Source of the DNA: Bacteroidales bacterium
GTDB lineage: Bacteria; Bacteroidota; Bacteroidia; Bacteroidales; UBA932
Direction: 5' to 3'
NCBI GenBank assembly: GCA_029009115.1
Contig: JAQXJU010000042.1
Location: 1 to 64,000, forward strand
DNA length: 64,000 nucleotides
The notes beneath the pieces were generated by a model. That model was not told the origin of the DNA, made no database searches, and was given only the letters and a program-made list of their open reading frames with translations. Of the stretch, positions 44,150-50,904 are shown in pieces. Numbering within the stretch: position 1 is the first letter of the stretch; each line of letters opens with the position of its first letter. The position numbers were made by a program, and so were the translations under genes.

Positions 44150-45226
44150 ATGAAAGCATATGTGTTTCTAATAGCGGCTTTTTTGTTGTGTGCCTGCAGC
44201 AGCGACCGATATGTCAGCTTCAGCGGCTATGCCCAGGGGGGAGTATGGACGGTCAAAGCCAATCTGAAGGGAGCGAACTGCCCGCGTGAGGAGATTGCCT
44301 CACATATCGAGGCCCTGCTCGAGGATATAGATTTTTCGCTTTCCGGATACAATAAGGGATCACTTCTGAGCCGCCTCAACTCCGGCGAGAGGATATTCCC
44401 CGATTCGCTGCTCATCCGCGCATACGACGAGTCATACCGCTATTATCTCGCGAGCGGAGCTGCTTTCGACATCGCCGCTGCACCTCTATACGATGCCTGG
44501 GGATTCGGCTTCAGCTCGGGGCAGATGCCCTCCGATTCCGAAGTGACCGCCCTGCTCTCTTGCAGCAGTTCGTCTCGCCTGGTGCCAAGGATGGAGGATG
44601 CCCTCGGAGCGGACGGGAGCCTGTGCGCGGAGGACCTTCTTCGCTGCAAGCACGGCGCGAATCCCTCACAAACAGGCCTTCGGGCCGAAGAACAGAGCCC
44701 CGGACCAGTTGCGCCGAAACTTAACTTCAACGCAATAGCCCAGGGCCTTACCTCGGATATCATTGCCGAATATCTCCGGAGCGTTGGTATCAGGGATATG
44801 CTTGTCGATATTGGCGAGATATACTGCTGCGGCCTGAATCCTTCGGGCAAGCCATGGACGATAGGTATCGACGCTCCAATCGACGGCAATGACACCCCGG
44901 GCGAGCATCTGCAGGGCATCTGGAATTCTGGGGGACTGCCGCTGGGAATCGTAACCTCGGGCAACTATCGCAAGTTCTATGTCCGCGACGGAAAGAAGTA
45001 TGCCCACACAATCGATCCCCGGAGCGGCTATCCTGTGTCGCATTCACTTTTGAGCGCAACGGTAGTGGCCCCGAGCGCCACACGGGCAGATGCTCTTGCT
45101 ACCGCCTGTATGGTTCTCGGCCCGGACAGGGGGCGTGAACTTATTCTGTCCGATCCTGAGCTCGAGGCCTGTTTCATAATGGATGCCGACAGTGTCTGGA
45201 CATCTCCCGGCTTCCTTCTCAGATAG
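44150..45226 (+). CDS. apbE: FAD:protein FMN transferase (ApbE-like) lipoprotein
   Basis: The start at 44150 gives a lipoprotein signal (MKAYVFLIAAFLLCACSS) and 358 residues. ApbE motifs: SGYAQGGVWTVKANL at the N-terminus, FDIAAAPLYDAWGF, LNFNAIAQGLTSDIIAEYL, HTIDPRSGYPV (~285) and the Thr/Asp metal site in TRADALATACMVLG. It transfers FMN to a Thr of partner proteins (for example Na-NQR or Rnf subunits) outside the inner membrane. Two oddities: the usual DIGGE is DIGE here, one glycine short, and there is a poorly conserved insertion (~150-180, LLRCKHGANPSQTGLRAEEQ). Activity is likely but should be checked. Confidence 0.88.
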   Translation: MKAYVFLIAAFLLCACSSDRYVSFSGYAQGGVWTVKANLKGANCPREEIASHIEALLEDIDFSLSGYNKGSLLSRLNSGERIFPDSLLIRAYDESYRYYLASGAAFDIAAAPLYDAWGFGFSSGQMPSDSEVTALLSCSSSSRLVPRMEDALGADGSLCAEDLLRCKHGANPSQTGLRAEEQSPGPVAPKLNFNAIAQGLTSDIIAEYLRSVGIRDMLVDIGEIYCCGLNPSGKPWTIGIDAPIDGNDTPGEHLQGIWNSGGLPLGIVTSGNYRKFYVRDGKKYAHTIDPRSGYPVSHSLLSATVVAPSATRADALATACMVLGPDRGRELILSDPELEACFIMDADSVWTSPGFLLR

Positions 45227-45344
45227 GCCGCTGCGCGGCGGGTTTAGCCGTATTGGAGCAGTCCAGGCCGTTCTCCGGCAGGTTCAGCCGTATTGGAGCA
45301 GTCTAGGCCGCTCTCCGGCAGGCTCAGCCGTTCTGGGGTAGCTG
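45225..45344. repeat. Three tandem 40-bp repeats
   Basis: Units 45225-45264, 45265-45304 and 45305-45344, each opening with AGGCCG and containing the pattern CAGCCGTATTGGAGCAGTC, diverging in the third. The first overlaps the apbE stop; the last contains the end of the truncated GNAT gene. Confidence 0.85.
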
Positions 45345-45797
45345 CCCGGGCAGTACGAGTTTCTCCTTTGCTGGGAATCCGGCCTCATACCTTTCGAATC
45401 CTTCAGGGTCATCAAGCGCCGCATAGTAGCCTCTGGGGGTGAAGTAGGTGCCTTCTTTTCCGGCCAGAAAGCCTTTCTGAAGTTCGAGACCGAGGAAGTA
45501 GGGAACTTCGCTCTCGCGGGGTTCGGCGTGGTAATGAATATTGAGGCTCGAAGCCAGAACAAAACCTGCGTGCCTGTAGAAATCGATATTCCCTTCCATA
45601 AACACTGCTCCGAATCCCATTTCCCTGGCTTTGTCGAGGGCATAGCGGAGGAGGGTTATCCCATAACCTTTGCGCTTGAACTCGGGTGCAATGCTGATTG
45701 GCCCGAAGGTCAGGATGGGGATTGAACTGCTGTCATCGGACTTGATTTCGGCTCTTGAGAACATTACGTGCCCCATAATCAGGCCGTCGATTTCCAT
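45324..45797 (-). pseudogene. GNAT-family N-acetyltransferase, 5'-truncated
   Basis: 157 residues from the first ATG. The acetyl-CoA-binding region LTFGPISIAPEFKRKGYGITLLRYALDKAREMGFGAVFMEGN (motif A) is intact, followed by IDFYRHAGF. Family members begin about 60 residues earlier. In frame upstream of this ATG the sequence still reads AHDLYGSRPEFIPELDFV, which resembles the expected family sequence, but the frame meets a stop at 45858-45860 and no alternative start is available between. The N-terminal helices and first strands of the GNAT fold are therefore missing. Either a truncated gene or a domain-only product; upstream lies a 35-bp inverted repeat, and the 3' end lies in 40-bp tandem repeats. 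Confidence 0.65.
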
Positions 45798-45866
45798 TAC
45801 AAAATCAAGTTCGGGGATGAACTCGGGCCTGCTGCCATAAAGGTCGTGGGCTTGGGGTTAAATCCT

Positions 45867-45901
45867 GCATCTCATGGCCGGCTTGCGGCCCTGTGAGATG
45901 C
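45867..45901. repeat. Inverted repeat, hairpin-forming
   Basis: GCATCTCA (45867-45874) and TGAGATGC (45894-45901) pair perfectly over 8 bp, with an inner GGCC...GGCC match. It lies just upstream of the broken 5' end of the GNAT gene. No U-tract follows on either strand. Confidence 0.6.
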
Positions 45902-45981
45902 TACAGGACAATATCCGTACTAAGATTACGCATCCAACACTTTTACGCCTGTAAAGATAGCATAAGTTTTGGATAATTGTG

Positions 45982-46548
45982 CTATGCCTTCTTGTATCCG
46001 CACTTGGGGCACACTCCGTTCTCGTTGAGTGCTATTCCGCACAGAGGGCAGCGCTCGATGGAGGTGTGAGAAGGGAATTCCGGGCTTGCTGCATTGACAC
46101 CGCTGGTGAAGGTAAGCTTGACGATGTTCAGTTTGTCCTTCAGAAGGTCATAGACAATCTTGATCATTCCCTCTACAGTCATAGTCTCCTTTGTGACAAC
46201 CAGCCGGCATTCGGGATAGGCCTGGCAGAGCTCGGTCTTGAAGGCTTCGCCCTTCATCTTGTTCTGAGGGGTGCCGTTCCTTATACCTGTCTTCTCATAG
46301 ACATCGAGGATGGCTGGCAGCAGGGGGTCGTCTTCGCGAAGGACGAGAGCGTGGTCGAAGTTCTTGAGCACTTCCCAGGCAACTTTCTGAATCTCATTGC
46401 AGGGATAGGCCATGTTGACTCCCTCGTTGATGGGTTCTTCAACCTCAATGGTCAGAACTCCTGTGTGTCCGTGAAGGTACTGGGCTTCGCCTTTGAAACC
46501 GTAGAAACGGTGGGCGTACTGTAGATCCAATTTTGCAATACTTCTCAT
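45982..46548 (-). CDS. 6-pyruvoyl-tetrahydropterin synthase/QueD homologue with C-terminal zinc ribbon
   Basis: 188 residues. The tunnel-fold core is visible: zinc His residues in LQYAHRFYGF and YLHGHTGVL, the catalytic-type Asp-His in NFDHALVL (~82) and Glu in TMTVEGMIKIVYDLL. The catalytic Cys found four residues before HGH in QueD and PTPS is Ala here, and the Glu of PTPS-III is not at its expected place. A zinc ribbon (CPLCGIALNENGVCPKCGYKK) is added at the C-terminus. It may act on a pterin or in queuosine-type pathways, but a changed reaction is possible. The -7 box (46573-46580) is 24 bp before the start. Confidence 0.8.
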   Translation of the reverse strand: MRSIAKLDLQYAHRFYGFKGEAQYLHGHTGVLTIEVEEPINEGVNMAYPCNEIQKVAWEVLKNFDHALVLREDDPLLPAILDVYEKTGIRNGTPQNKMKGEAFKTELCQAYPECRLVVTKETMTVEGMIKIVYDLLKDKLNIVKLTFTSGVNAASPEFPSHTSIERCPLCGIALNENGVCPKCGYKKA

Positions 46549-46572
46549 AATAGTGTGGTTTTAAGTTCTCAG

Positions 46573-46580
46573 CAAATATA
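46573..46580 (-). promoter_or_regulatory. -7 box of the PTPS homologue
   Basis: TATATTTG on the minus strand, ending 24 bp before the ATG at 46548. Confidence 0.6.
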
Positions 46581-46663
46581 TGCAGATTCCTTGCCAAAGA
46601 CGAAGATATTAATGATTATCAATGGTAAAAACGTTACCTATGGAGATATGTTTCAATCTAAGG

Positions 46664-46693
46664 TTTGTTATTTACCATAAAATGCTATATTTG
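46664..46693 (+). promoter_or_regulatory. Promoter of the AraC gene, predicting a leaderless mRNA
   Basis: TTTG (46664-46667), 18 bp, TATATTTG (46686-46693). The ATG at 46698 begins 5 bp after the -7 box, so transcription would start at or next to the start codon. Confidence 0.7.
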
Positions 46694-46697
46694 CCGT

Positions 46698-47588
46698 ATG
46701 GAAAACCTTAAAAAGACATTCTGCCGCTTCGATATGGTATGCGACGACCCTGCCGGAGTGGGGCTTGAAGTGATTCGTATGCCTCAGTTCTTCAGCCGTG
46801 CGCAAGAGATGGAAACAGACCGTTTCCATATGCACGGTTTCTATGAGATTGTATGGTTCAAGGACGGTGGGGGTGTGCACCACATTGATTTCAACGACTA
46901 TCCTGTCGAGCCCGGAAGAATTTTTTTCGTTTCCGTGGGGCAGGTTCATTCCTTCGACGCTTGCCGCGAACGAGAAGGCGTCGTTATCAAGATCTGCCCG
47001 GAACTGATTGGCGGCGACTGCGGCTCATCCGACGGCGGATATCTGCGTTTCAATGTCTTTGATGCCACTGACAGCCTGCCCTACTGCGATGTCCCCAAGG
47101 AGGGGGTCCCCCTGCTCGATTCGCTTGTTGCTGCAATAGAAGAAGAGCTTAAGCAAGATACCGCAATAGGGCACAAGGAGTACCTTCAGTCTCTTCTGAG
47201 GATGTTCCTAATCACCGTACAGCGCCAGTCGGGAGGGAGGCAGCACAGCGTCATGAATCCGGCCCGCAATTCCCACAGGTCGTTCCTGGCTTTCCGCAAA
47301 CTGCTTGAAGAGAATTATCCCCGTCTTCACACGGTCAAGGACTATGCCTCAATGCTCAGCATCACCCCAAAAACGCTCACTCAATACGTGAACGAGTGTT
47401 CTCCTATGACCCCTCTGGAGATGATCAACTCCAGAATCGTTCTCGAAGCGAAGCGTCTGTTGAGGTATTCAGTATTGTCTGTCAAGGAGATAGCCTTCCG
47501 CCTCGGCTTCGATGACCCTTCCTACTTCGTGAAGATGTTCAAGCGCATAGTCCACCAGTCTCCGGCCGACTACCGCGAATCATTTTGA
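46698..47588 (+). CDS. AraC-family regulator with N-terminal cupin-like sensor domain
   Basis: 296 residues from the start at 46698 (MENLKKTFCRFDMVCDDP), which is right after the promoter. The N-terminal half is a cupin-like ligand domain (FHMHGFYEIVWFKDGGGVHHIDFNDYPVEPGRIFFVSVGQVHSFD). The C-terminal AraC double helix-turn-helix is clear: LHTVKDYASMLSITPKTLTQYVNEC and LSVKEIAFRLGFDDPSYFVKMFKRIVHQSPADYRESF. It activates or represses genes in response to a small molecule; targets are unknown. The last 56 bp are duplicated in tandem downstream. Confidence 0.9.
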   Translation: MENLKKTFCRFDMVCDDPAGVGLEVIRMPQFFSRAQEMETDRFHMHGFYEIVWFKDGGGVHHIDFNDYPVEPGRIFFVSVGQVHSFDACREREGVVIKICPELIGGDCGSSDGGYLRFNVFDATDSLPYCDVPKEGVPLLDSLVAAIEEELKQDTAIGHKEYLQSLLRMFLITVQRQSGGRQHSVMNPARNSHRSFLAFRKLLEENYPRLHTVKDYASMLSITPKTLTQYVNECSPMTPLEMINSRIVLEAKRLLRYSVLSVKEIAFRLGFDDPSYFVKMFKRIVHQSPADYRESF

Positions 47589-47642
47589 AGATGTTCAATC
47601 GCATAGTCCACCAGTCTCCGGTCGACTACCGCGAATCATTTT
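47531..47642 (+). repeat. 56-bp tandem duplication at the end of the AraC gene
   Basis: Units 47531-47586 and 47587-47642 differ at two positions. The junction creates the TGA used as stop (47586-47588); the second copy ends in TTTTAA, which would have been the stop of the unduplicated gene, so the protein sequence is unchanged. Confidence 0.9.
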
Positions 47643-47683
47643 AAGGCGAGTCGCCGCTTCTCTCCCAATACCCTCTCCAGGGT

Positions 47684-48460
47684 TCAGATTCCCGCACCGT
47701 CTTCGAAGGCCGGTCTCAGAACGGCTTTCGACTGGAGTATCTTCGAATGGGGAGGCACGTCGCTCGTGAGCCAGACATTACCTCCTACAACAGTATCGTG
47801 ACCGATTCTGACCCTTCCGAGGATGGAGGCATTCGAATAGACAGTCACATTGTCTTCGAGAATGGGATGTCTGGGCAGGTCGAGAGGAAGGCCTTCTTCG
47901 GAGTAACTGAAATTCTTGGCCCCGAGGGTCACTCCCTGATACAGCATTACGTGGTCGCCGATTATCGTAGTTGCTCCAATCACTATGCCTGTTCCGTGGT
48001 CGATGCTGAAGTATTTCCCTATTTTGGCCGCTGGATGTATGTCTATTCCGGTGCTGCTGTGAGCCATCTCCGTAATCATCCTCGGAATGATAGGCACTCC
48101 TAGCAGGTACAGGGCGTGGGCAACACGATAATGAAGCATCACCGTAACTGCAGGGTAGCAGAGAATTATCTCTTCCCTGCTGGTAACGGCGGGGTCATTG
48201 TGCGCGATTGCGTCAACGTCGGTTTCGAGCAGAATGCGTATCTGGTCTATTCCGGAGATGAAACTGTCACAGACACTGTGGGCCTCATTGTCAGGGAGTA
48301 CGGCTTCGAGCTGCGATCTCAGCACCTTGTCAAGCTTCCTTAGGCAAGGCCCTTCTGCATCTTCTTCCTCAAAGCAGTGAGGAAAGAAGATGCTTCTGAG
48401 GGACCCCATCATTTGGGAAAGCTTACGTGTCGAAAGTGGTTTTCTCATTAGTTTTCTCAT
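47684..48460 (-). CDS. cysE: Serine O-acetyltransferase
   Basis: 258 residues. A helical N-terminal domain with the catalytic-type region LHYRVAHALYLLGVPIIPRMITEMAHSSTGIDIHPAAKIG leads into the left-handed beta-helix (YFSIDHGTGIVIGATTIIGDHVMLYQGVTLGA), the signature of SAT. It acetylates serine to O-acetylserine, the acceptor for sulfide in cysteine synthesis. Its ATG overlaps the cysK stop by one base (TAATG), so the two are translationally coupled. A second in-frame ATG four codons on is possible. Confidence 0.92.
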   Translation of the reverse strand: MRKLMRKPLSTRKLSQMMGSLRSIFFPHCFEEEDAEGPCLRKLDKVLRSQLEAVLPDNEAHSVCDSFISGIDQIRILLETDVDAIAHNDPAVTSREEIILCYPAVTVMLHYRVAHALYLLGVPIIPRMITEMAHSSTGIDIHPAAKIGKYFSIDHGTGIVIGATTIIGDHVMLYQGVTLGAKNFSYSEEGLPLDLPRHPILEDNVTVYSNASILGRVRIGHDTVVGGNVWLTSDVPPHSKILQSKAVLRPAFEDGAGI

Positions 48461-49371
48461 TAGTCGAAAATTCCGGTGGATAGGTATCTTTCGCCAGTGT
48501 CAGGGAGAATTGCGACTATCAGTTTTCCGGAATTCTCCTCCTTTGCCGCCAGAAGGCTTGCCGCGTAGAAGGCTGCTCCCGACGATATCCCGACCAGGAT
48601 TCCTCTCTGAGCCAGTATGCGTGCCGCTCCAAGAGCATCTTCGTCGCTGACCCTTTCAATTCCGTCAATGACATTTGGATTGTAGTTATCTGGGATGAAT
48701 CCGGCACCTATCCCCTGAATCCTGTGCTTGCCGGGGTTTCCGCCAGAGAGAACGGGAGACAAAGCAGGTTCTACCGCAATTGCCCTGATGCCGGCCTTGT
48801 GCTCCTTCAATCTGAGGGCGGTCCCGCTGACTGTGCCACCTGTTCCTACTCCTGAAACAAGAATATCCACCTCACCTTCAGTGTCGGTCCAGATTTCTTC
48901 GGCAGTGGTTTCAGCGTGGATTCTGGGATTTGCAGGATTGGTAAACTGTCCCAGGATGACTGCTCCGGGAATCTCATCTCTGAGTTCTTCAGCCCTGCGA
49001 ATAGCTCCTTTCATTCCTTCTGCTCCCGGGGTCAGTTCGAGTTGGGCTCCATAGGCTTTAAGCAGACGCCTGCGCTCTATGCTCATTGTGTCGGGCATAG
49101 TCAGAATAGCCTTGTAACCCTTGGCTACAGCGACCCACGCAAGACCTATGCCGGTATTCCCGCTTGTCGGCTCGATAATGACTGACCCGGGTTTTAGTAT
49201 ATTTCTGTTTTCGGCATCTTCAATCATTGCGAGGGCAACTCTGTCCTTGACGCTTCCACCGGGGTTGAATGATTCCAGTTTCACGGCAATTCTTGCCTTC
49301 TGCCCGGGGAGCCCGGCAATCTCAAGCAGGGGAGTCTTTCCTACGAGTTCAGTAAGAGATTTGTGGATCAT
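48460..49371 (-). CDS. cysK: Cysteine synthase A (O-acetylserine sulfhydrylase)
   Basis: The start at 49371 (MIHKSLTELVGKTPLLEIAG) is chosen: it is the family start and lies just downstream of the terminator; the ORF-track start at 49497 would run through the terminator hairpin. 303 residues. PLP-binding Lys in ESFNPGGSVKDRVAL (~45), substrate loop EPTSGNTGIGLAWVA, phosphate-binding SGVGTGGTVSG and IPDNYNPNVIDG. It makes cysteine from O-acetylserine and sulfide with PLP. Forms an operon with cysE downstream, and expression is predicted to be controlled by a cysteine-codon leader. Confidence 0.95.
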   Translation of the reverse strand: MIHKSLTELVGKTPLLEIAGLPGQKARIAVKLESFNPGGSVKDRVALAMIEDAENRNILKPGSVIIEPTSGNTGIGLAWVAVAKGYKAILTMPDTMSIERRRLLKAYGAQLELTPGAEGMKGAIRRAEELRDEIPGAVILGQFTNPANPRIHAETTAEEIWTDTEGEVDILVSGVGTGGTVSGTALRLKEHKAGIRAIAVEPALSPVLSGGNPGKHRIQGIGAGFIPDNYNPNVIDGIERVSDEDALGAARILAQRGILVGISSGAAFYAASLLAAKEENSGKLIVAILPDTGERYLSTGIFD

Positions 49372-49394
49372 AGTAAAATTGTGTTGGGGGTGGT

Positions 49395-49426
49395 AAAAAA
49401 AAGAGGTTCGCCGGGCGGCAAACCTC
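49395..49426 (-). terminator. Intrinsic terminator in the cysK leader (attenuator)
   Basis: On the minus strand GAGGTTTGCC pairs with GGCGAACCTC (one U-G pair), loop GCCC, followed by eight T. It starts 34 nt after the leader-peptide stop and ends 23 nt before the cysK ATG. Placed before its own operon's first gene, it is an attenuator rather than a transcript end. Confidence 0.85.
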
Positions 49427-49460
49427 ATTGTACTTGTTGGTATCTTCAATACTGGCGATA

Positions 49461-49538
49461 CTACGACAATGCGACTGCGCCTCCGGGAGTATAGCAATCA
49501 CAACAGCAGCAAGCAGTATTGTTTCGTTTCATTGTCAT
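49461..49538 (-). CDS. Cysteine-rich leader peptide upstream of cysK
   Basis: A 25-residue ORF too short for the ORF track, starting ATG ACA ATG and ending TCG TAG. The middle reads TACCCCDCY: five Cys codons in six (TGC TGC TGT TGT GAT TGC). It lies between the promoter (49592-49621) and the intrinsic terminator (49395-49426) of cysK. By analogy with amino-acid leader peptides (trp, his, leu), ribosomes starved of Cys-tRNA would stall in the run and prevent the terminator from forming. Two seven-base segments bracketing the Cys run are complementary (AATACTG at 49514-49520 and CAGTATT at 49448-49454, both read on the minus strand). Product function is regulation in cis; no other role is expected. 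Confidence 0.75.
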   Translation of the reverse strand: MTMKRNNTACCCCDCYTPGGAVALS

Positions 49539-49591
49539 ATCAAGATTGCCAACCCGACCTCAGCAAAGGCCTCCTGTGGCAATTGTCCCTG

Positions 49592-49621
49592 CAAAAATAC
49601 ACAATAATCCGAAACTCCAAA
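49592..49621 (-). promoter_or_regulatory. Promoter of the cysK-cysE operon
   Basis: On the minus strand TTTG (49618-49621), 18 bp, TATTTTTG (49592-49599). Transcription would start near 49587, about 50 nt before the leader peptide and 215 nt before cysK. Confidence 0.7.
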
Positions 49622-49639
49622 CATTTCTTTTGAGATTTT

Positions 49640-50585
49640 GAGGGCATTCTGGAGGGGGTAGTCTCAAAAGGTGAATATCACGAGATTGCTCAATCGGTCT
49701 CTGAGGTACTTCTGGAAGGGGCAGCGCCAACCGGTGAAATTCACCTCGCGAACCGATATGCCTCTGAGGGCATTCTGACGGGGGTCCGTCCCGAAGGTGA
49801 ATTTCACGAGATCACCCAATCGGCCTCTCAGGTACTTCTGGCAGGGGTTACCCCAACCGGTGAAATTCACCTCAAAACACAATGTGCCCCAGAATGCCCT
49901 GTAGAGGGGGTAAGGCTCTGAGGTGGACACAAAATCGTTCCACCTCGAAGGCTAACCTGCCCCAGAAGGCCTTCTGATGGGGGTCCGTCCCGAAAGGTGA
50001 ATTTCACGAGAACTCTCAATCGGCCTCTCAAGTACTTCTGGCAGGGGTCTCCCCAACCGGTGAAATTCACCTCGAAGAGCAATGTGCCTCTGAGGGCCTT
50101 CTGAAGGGGGGCGCCTCGAAAGGTGAATTTCACGAGATTACCCAATCGGCCTCTCAAGTACTTCTGACAGGGGTTGCCCCAACCCGTGAAATTCACCTCA
50201 AAAGGCAATGTGCCTCTGAGGGCATTTTGAAGGGGGTCGGCTCTGAAGGTGAATTTCACGAGTCATCCCAATCGGCCTCTCAGGTACTTCTGACAGGGGT
50301 AGCCCCAACCCGTGAAATTCACCTTGAAAGTCAATGTGCCCCAGAATGCCCTGTGACGGGGGTAAGGCTCTGAGGTGGACACAAGATAGTTCCACCTCGG
50401 AAGACAACCTGCCCCAGAAGCCCTTCTGAAGGGGGTCCGTCCCAAAGGTGAATTTCACGAGATCGCCCAACCGGCCTCTCAGGTACTTCTGACAGGGGTT
50501 ACCCCAACCCGTGAAATTCACCTCGAAAGACAATGTGCCCCTGAGGGCATTCTGGAGGGGGTCGCCTCGAAAGGTGAATTTCACG
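49640..50585 (-). repeat. Phased palindrome / 63-bp tandem repeat array
   Basis: Seven copies of GGTGAATTTCAC (at 49670 as a one-base variant, 49796, 49996, 50122, 50248, 50447 and 50573) alternate with six of GTGAAATTCACC preceded by C or G (starting 49733, 49859, 50059, 50185, 50311, 50510). Each short palindrome is exactly 63 bp from its partner; the next follows after 63 bp or, at two places, 137 and 136 bp. The longer intervals contain another inverted repeat, GAGGTGGA/TCCACCTC. Read on the minus strand, each 63-bp unit translates to a diverged 21-residue unit (VNFTGWGNPCQKYLRGRL, VKFTFRGDPLQNALRGTL), but the long intervals break the frame. No intact gene is assigned here. It fills most of the 1.5-kb gene-poor stretch. 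Confidence 0.8.
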
Positions 50586-50624
50586 ACAGAATAGTCGAAT
50601 CTCATCCCAGTGACAAAGAATGCT

Positions 50625-50726
50625 ACCACAAACATTATAGCGAGCAAGTGCCACATTATGCTAACCACAAACATTATAGCGAGCAAGTTCAACATTTGCT
50701 AACCACAAACGCTGTTGCAAGCCAGT
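50625..50726 (+). repeat. 39-bp direct repeats
   Basis: ACCACAAACATTATAGCGAG begins 25-bp identical cores at 50625 and 50664; a degenerate third copy starts at 50702. Periods are 39 and 38 bp. They lie between the palindrome array and the lipoprotein promoter. From 50727 to 50852 I see nothing recognisable. Confidence 0.75.
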
Positions 50727-50852
50727 GGACACTTGATAATGAGCAGGGATAGAGAGCAATTGGGCTGTAGGGGGACCTTGTTTCGCAATGCGAAAATAAC
50801 AGAAAGTGACATTTCTCTCAAAGATGCAAAGAATAAATAACAGAGAGTACAA

Positions 50853-50881
50853 TTGAACGAAGTTGGATTGACCTATATTTG
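50853..50881 (+). promoter_or_regulatory. Promoter of the repeat-bearing lipoprotein operon
   Basis: TTG (50853-50855), 18 bp, TATATTTG (50874-50881), 23 bp before the ATG at 50905. Confidence 0.65.
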
Positions 50882-50904
50882 CATAAACTGATAACCAACT
50901 TACT

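Noticed and set aside
45867-45901. Intrinsic terminator or insertion-sequence end
   Set aside because: The hairpin lacks a T tract on either strand, and no transposase or target duplication is visible.
46523-46540. Third copy of the 31-bp element near the start of the PTPS homologue
   Set aside because: Only TTTTGCAATACT-like similarity of about 10 bases, inside coding sequence, without the CAGCGGG half.
49640-50585. CRISPR array
   Set aside because: The repeats are 63-bp and 126-bp units without unique spacers; sequence between palindromes is itself repeated, and no cas gene is present.
49664-50695. Protein-coding genes on the minus strand in the repeat array
   Set aside because: Three overlapping ORFs in different frames formed by a repeat whose unit spacing breaks frame twice; no signal or start context. 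Kept as a repeat and discussed as a possible decayed gene.
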